A stretch of 64,000 nucleotides of DNA from Halobiforma lacisalsi AJ5. GTDB taxonomy: Archaea > Halobacteriota > Halobacteria > Halobacteriales > Natrialbaceae. The translations under genes and the position numbers were made by a program. Shown here piece after piece: positions 61,655 to 64,000 of the stretch; the first letter of the stretch is position 1, and the number at the start of each line of letters is the position of its first letter. Under the pieces are notes generated by a model. That model made no database searches, was not told the DNA's origin, and saw only the letters and a program-made list of their open reading frames with translations. The stretch is taken from contig NZ_CP019285.1 in assembly GCF_000226975.2 (NCBI RefSeq), forward strand, positions 248,001 through 312,000, read 5' to 3'.

Positions 61655-62284
61655 ATGCTCGAGGCCTTCCTGGGGAACGTGCCGCTCTTGCTCTTGTCGG
61701 TGGGGCTCGTACTGATGGTGCTCGAGGCCCTCTCGCCCGGCGCACATCTCATCGTGATCGGGGTCGCACTTGTCGGCGCCGGACTGATCGGCATGGCGCT
61801 CCCGGGGACGGTGAGCCTGTTCGTCCTGGCGGCGCTGACGCTCGGGTTCGGCGCCGTCGCCGCGTACGTCTACAACGAGTTCGACTTCTACGGCGGGAAG
61901 GGGACCGCCCAGACGTCCGACTCGGACTCGCTTGCGGGTGCGACCGGTTACGCCACCGAACGGATCACGAACCGCGGCGGCGAAGTGAAACTCGACGAGG
62001 GCGGTTTCGCACCGTATTACAGCGCACGGACTACCAGCGGAACGATCGAGGAGGGCGAAGAGATCATCGTGCTGGATCCGGGCGGCGGGAACGTGCTCAC
62101 GGTCGAATCCCTGGGTGCGATCGGCGAAGACGAGATCGACCGTGCGCTCGCACGAGCCGACGAAGAGAACGCGGATTCGGGGGACGGCGACGTCCAGACA
62201 CGAGAGCGGAGTCGAGAGTCGACCCGGGAGCGAGAACGGGACCCCGATCGCGCCTCGGAGTTCGAAACCGAGAACTCGAGTTGA
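61655..62284 (+). CDS. NfeD-family membrane protein
   Basis: 209 residues. Transmembrane helices at about 8-26, 32-50 and 53-70 are followed by an OB-fold-like domain near residues 90-155 (GATGYATERITNRGGEVKLD...EEGEEIIVLDPG). The C-terminus is an acidic/Arg-rich tail. A TATA-like CCTTTAATCG lies about 27 bases upstream. NfeD proteins usually pair with stomatin-like proteins, as here with the SPFH gene just downstream. A role in membrane microdomains is inferred. Confidence 0.9.
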   Translation: MLEAFLGNVPLLLLSVGLVLMVLEALSPGAHLIVIGVALVGAGLIGMALPGTVSLFVLAALTLGFGAVAAYVYNEFDFYGGKGTAQTSDSDSLAGATGYATERITNRGGEVKLDEGGFAPYYSARTTSGTIEEGEEIIVLDPGGGNVLTVESLGAIGEDEIDRALARADEENADSGDGDVQTRERSRESTRERERDPDRASEFETENSS

Positions 62285-62388
62285 GCGCCGCGGGACCGAC
62301 GCTACCCCGTTGCCCTCGCCCGTCACTCTCCCTCATATGTCGACGAAATAAGGGAACGTTTTTCCCCTCACCGCCGTAAGAGCGGAAC

Positions 62389-63537
62389 ATGGTCGTACCA
62401 CTCCCCATGCAAACCGGCGGTGCGCTGCTGTTCGTCGGTGCCCTCGTACTCGTGGTCGTGATCGCCGCCCTGTTGAGTGCGATCGAGATCGTCGACGCCT
62501 ACGAGAAGCGTGCGCTGACCGTTTTCGGTGAGTACCGCAAACTGCTCGAGCCCGGTATCAACTTCGTCCCGCCGTTCGTGTCGAACACCTACCGATTCGA
62601 CATGCGGACACAGACGCTCGATGTCCCCCGGCAGGAAGCGATCACGCGGGACAACTCGCCCGTGACGGCCGACGCGGTCGTCTACATCAAGGTGATGGAC
62701 GCCAAGAAGGCGTTCCTCGAGGTCGACGACTACAAGAAGGCCGTCTCCAACCTCGCCCAGACCACGCTGCGTGCCGTGCTGGGCGACATGGAACTGGACG
62801 ACACGCTCAACAAGCGCCAGGAGATCAACGCCAAGATCCGCCAGGAACTCGACGAACCCACCGACGAGTGGGGCATTCGAGTGGAAAGCGTCGAGGTCCG
62901 CGAGGTCAACCCCTCGAAGGACGTCCAGCGCGCGATGGAGCAACAGACCTCCGCAGAGCGTAAGCGTCGCGCGATGATCCTCGAGGCACAGGGTGAACGC
63001 CGCAGTGCCGTCGAGAAGGCCGAGGGTGACAAGCAGTCCGAGATCATCCGCGCCCAGGGTGAAAAGCAAAGCCAGATTCTGGAAGCGCAGGGTGACGCCA
63101 TCTCGACCGTCCTGCGCGCTCGCTCCGCGGAATCGATGGGCGAACGCGCGATCATCGACAAGGGAATGGAGACCCTCGAGGGGATCGGTCAGAGCGAGTC
63201 CACGACCTTCGTCATGCCCCAGGAACTCACGTCGATGGTCGGGCGCTACGGCAAGCACCTCTCGGGGAGCGACGTCAAGGAGAACGGCGAGCAACTCGAG
63301 AGTCGCGATTTCGACGAGGAGACCCGCGAACTGATCGGCCTGGACGACATCGCCGAGATCATCGGCGAGATCGATCAGGAAGCCGAGATGGACGTCGAAG
63401 CGATGGAGCAGGAAGCCCAGGCGATCAAGCAGGGCGAAGATCCGTCGAAGATCACCGACCCCGAGGAAGTGATCGAGGAGATGGACCAGGACTTCCAGGG
63501 AGCCGATCCGACCACCGAGGAGTCCCAGGACGACTAA
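62389..63537 (+). CDS. Stomatin/SPFH-domain membrane protein
   Basis: 382 residues. One N-terminal transmembrane helix (about 12-32) is followed by the SPFH domain at about 40-200 (YEKRALTVFGEYRKLLEPGI, TLDVPRQEAITRDNSPVTAD) and a long coiled coil rich in Gln/Glu/Arg/Lys (EQQTSAERKRRAMILEAQGE...). The C-terminus is an acidic tail. SPFH proteins assemble into oligomers at membranes and partner with NfeD proteins, encoded about 100 bases upstream. An in-frame ATG at 62407 would drop six residues. Confidence 0.92.
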   Translation: MVVPLPMQTGGALLFVGALVLVVVIAALLSAIEIVDAYEKRALTVFGEYRKLLEPGINFVPPFVSNTYRFDMRTQTLDVPRQEAITRDNSPVTADAVVYIKVMDAKKAFLEVDDYKKAVSNLAQTTLRAVLGDMELDDTLNKRQEINAKIRQELDEPTDEWGIRVESVEVREVNPSKDVQRAMEQQTSAERKRRAMILEAQGERRSAVEKAEGDKQSEIIRAQGEKQSQILEAQGDAISTVLRARSAESMGERAIIDKGMETLEGIGQSESTTFVMPQELTSMVGRYGKHLSGSDVKENGEQLESRDFDEETRELIGLDDIAEIIGEIDQEAEMDVEAMEQEAQAIKQGEDPSKITDPEEVIEEMDQDFQGADPTTEESQDD

Positions 63538-63555
63538 GGACTTCGAGACGCCGTT

Positions 63556-63597
63556 TCGAACCTCGAACCTCGAACCTCGAACCTCGAACCTCGAACT
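63556..63597. repeat. 7-bp tandem repeat (TCGAACC)
   Basis: Five exact copies of TCGAACC followed by one TCGAACT, starting 18 bases after the SPFH stop codon. No gene crosses it. Such short repeats can expand or contract by slippage. Confidence 0.9.
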
Positions 63598-63795
63598 GCC
63601 GTCTCGTTCTCGAGAGGCCCGATCCGTGCCATCCCCGGGGAACCGGATTCGTTTTCGACCCGCCGATGCTGATCGTGATCGTTGATCGACCGCCCGCACC
63701 AGCGTCCCCTCGAAAGCCGTGACTTTCAGCTTTCGGTGACCGAAGGGGAGCGAAACCTGTTTTACGGCGGATCCCCTTGCGGACGGTAGACCGAC

Positions 63796-64000
63796 ATGAC
63801 ACCGCCCGACGGGGTCGACGACGACAAGCGAGCGACCCTCCGCCGGTTCGCTGCCCTCGGAGCGAGCGCTTCGATGGCGGGTGCCGGAGCCGCCGGACTC
63901 GCCGAGCGTGCGGCCGCCGACGACGCGGGCGACAGCGACGCCCGCGACGCGATCGCCGGCTACCTCTCGACGACCCCCGGTGCGCACTTCTCGAAGGTCC
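63796..64000 (+). CDS. Tat-exported protein, N-terminal part only
   Basis: 68 residues to the window edge, starting MTPPDGVDDDKRATLRRFAA. LRRFAALGASASMAGAGAAGLA looks like a twin-arginine signal region with an Ala-rich hydrophobic core; after it comes an Ala/Asp-rich mature start (ERAAADDAGDSDARDAIAGY). The remainder is outside the window, so no family can be assigned. A TATA-like GTTTTACGG lies about 35 bases upstream. Confidence 0.62.
   Translation, partial: MTPPDGVDDDKRATLRRFAALGASASMAGAGAAGLAERAAADDAGDSDARDAIAGYLSTTPGAHFSKV

Noticed and set aside
1..64000. Search for CRISPR arrays, rRNA, tRNA and intact transposase genes
   Set aside because: No regularly spaced repeats, no rRNA stretches, no cloverleaf and no transposase motifs were seen. 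Only the short repeats and the foldback element listed above were found.

Overview
This 64 kb window is chromosomal DNA from a halophilic archaeon (class Halobacteria). The proteins are very acidic (Asp/Glu-rich) and the DNA is GC-rich. Many start codons sit about 25-30 bases downstream of TATA-like elements with no room for a ribosome binding site (leaderless transcripts). Marker genes include FtsZ1, archaeal NAC, TFS, DtdA, geranylgeranyl reductase and a bacterio-opsin-activator-type regulator. The gene content and the intergenic repeat type suggest the order Natrialbales, but that placement is an inference. Genes are densely packed on both strands. I saw no rRNA or tRNA gene, no CRISPR array and no intact insertion sequence.

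Layout. 1-7.8 kb: a truncated lipid kinase, a PHP protein, a divergent Lrp regulator/carA pair sharing a palindromic operator, a siderophore-type iron operon behind two DtxR-like boxes, a SIMPL lipoprotein, a Tat-exported glycerophosphodiesterase and a small membrane protein. 7.8-17.4 kb: purine and lysine biosynthesis, with a PurN-PurH fusion diverging from purB, then dapE, lysA, an aldo/keto reductase, a small zinc-finger protein, dapD, dapB and dapA. dapF is not in this cluster. 17.8-25.1 kb: HtpX, a NYN protein, a PUA/NAC/TrmI run, a structured intergenic repeat, TFS, an MFS transporter and small haloarchaeal proteins.

25.4-41.7 kb: a short bacterial-type prolyl-tRNA-synthetase-like gene with a strong Shine-Dalgarno sequence, DUF5787, NUDIX, a uS10-like protein, a methyltransferase, an M20 amidohydrolase, a second M48 protease, a second copy of the structured repeat, geranylgeranyl reductase, an alpha/beta hydrolase fused to a membrane domain, a 2Fe-2S ferredoxin followed by a 109-bp foldback element, a DUF3179/membrane protein pair, ftsZ1 and dtdA. 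41.8-49.9 kb: regulators and ion transport, namely a frameshifted PAS-GAF-HTH10 gene, a DUF7344 regulator, a Ca2+/Na+-type antiporter, TrkA, and an Lrp-HTH/RCK_C fusion.

50-64 kb: aroE, a helix-hairpin-helix protein, a translationally coupled pabB-pabA-pabC operon, a luciferase-like oxidoreductase, a MATE exporter, a saccharopine-dehydrogenase-like protein, a Rieske protein, two small HTH regulators, a sugar nucleotidyltransferase, an NfeD-stomatin pair and a truncated Tat-exported protein. Most of the window is core metabolism. The least ordinary items are the two copies of a hairpin-bearing repeat, the foldback element, the bacterial-type ProRS homologue, the PurN-AICAR transformylase fusion, the paired iron-box operators and the frameshifted sensor gene.
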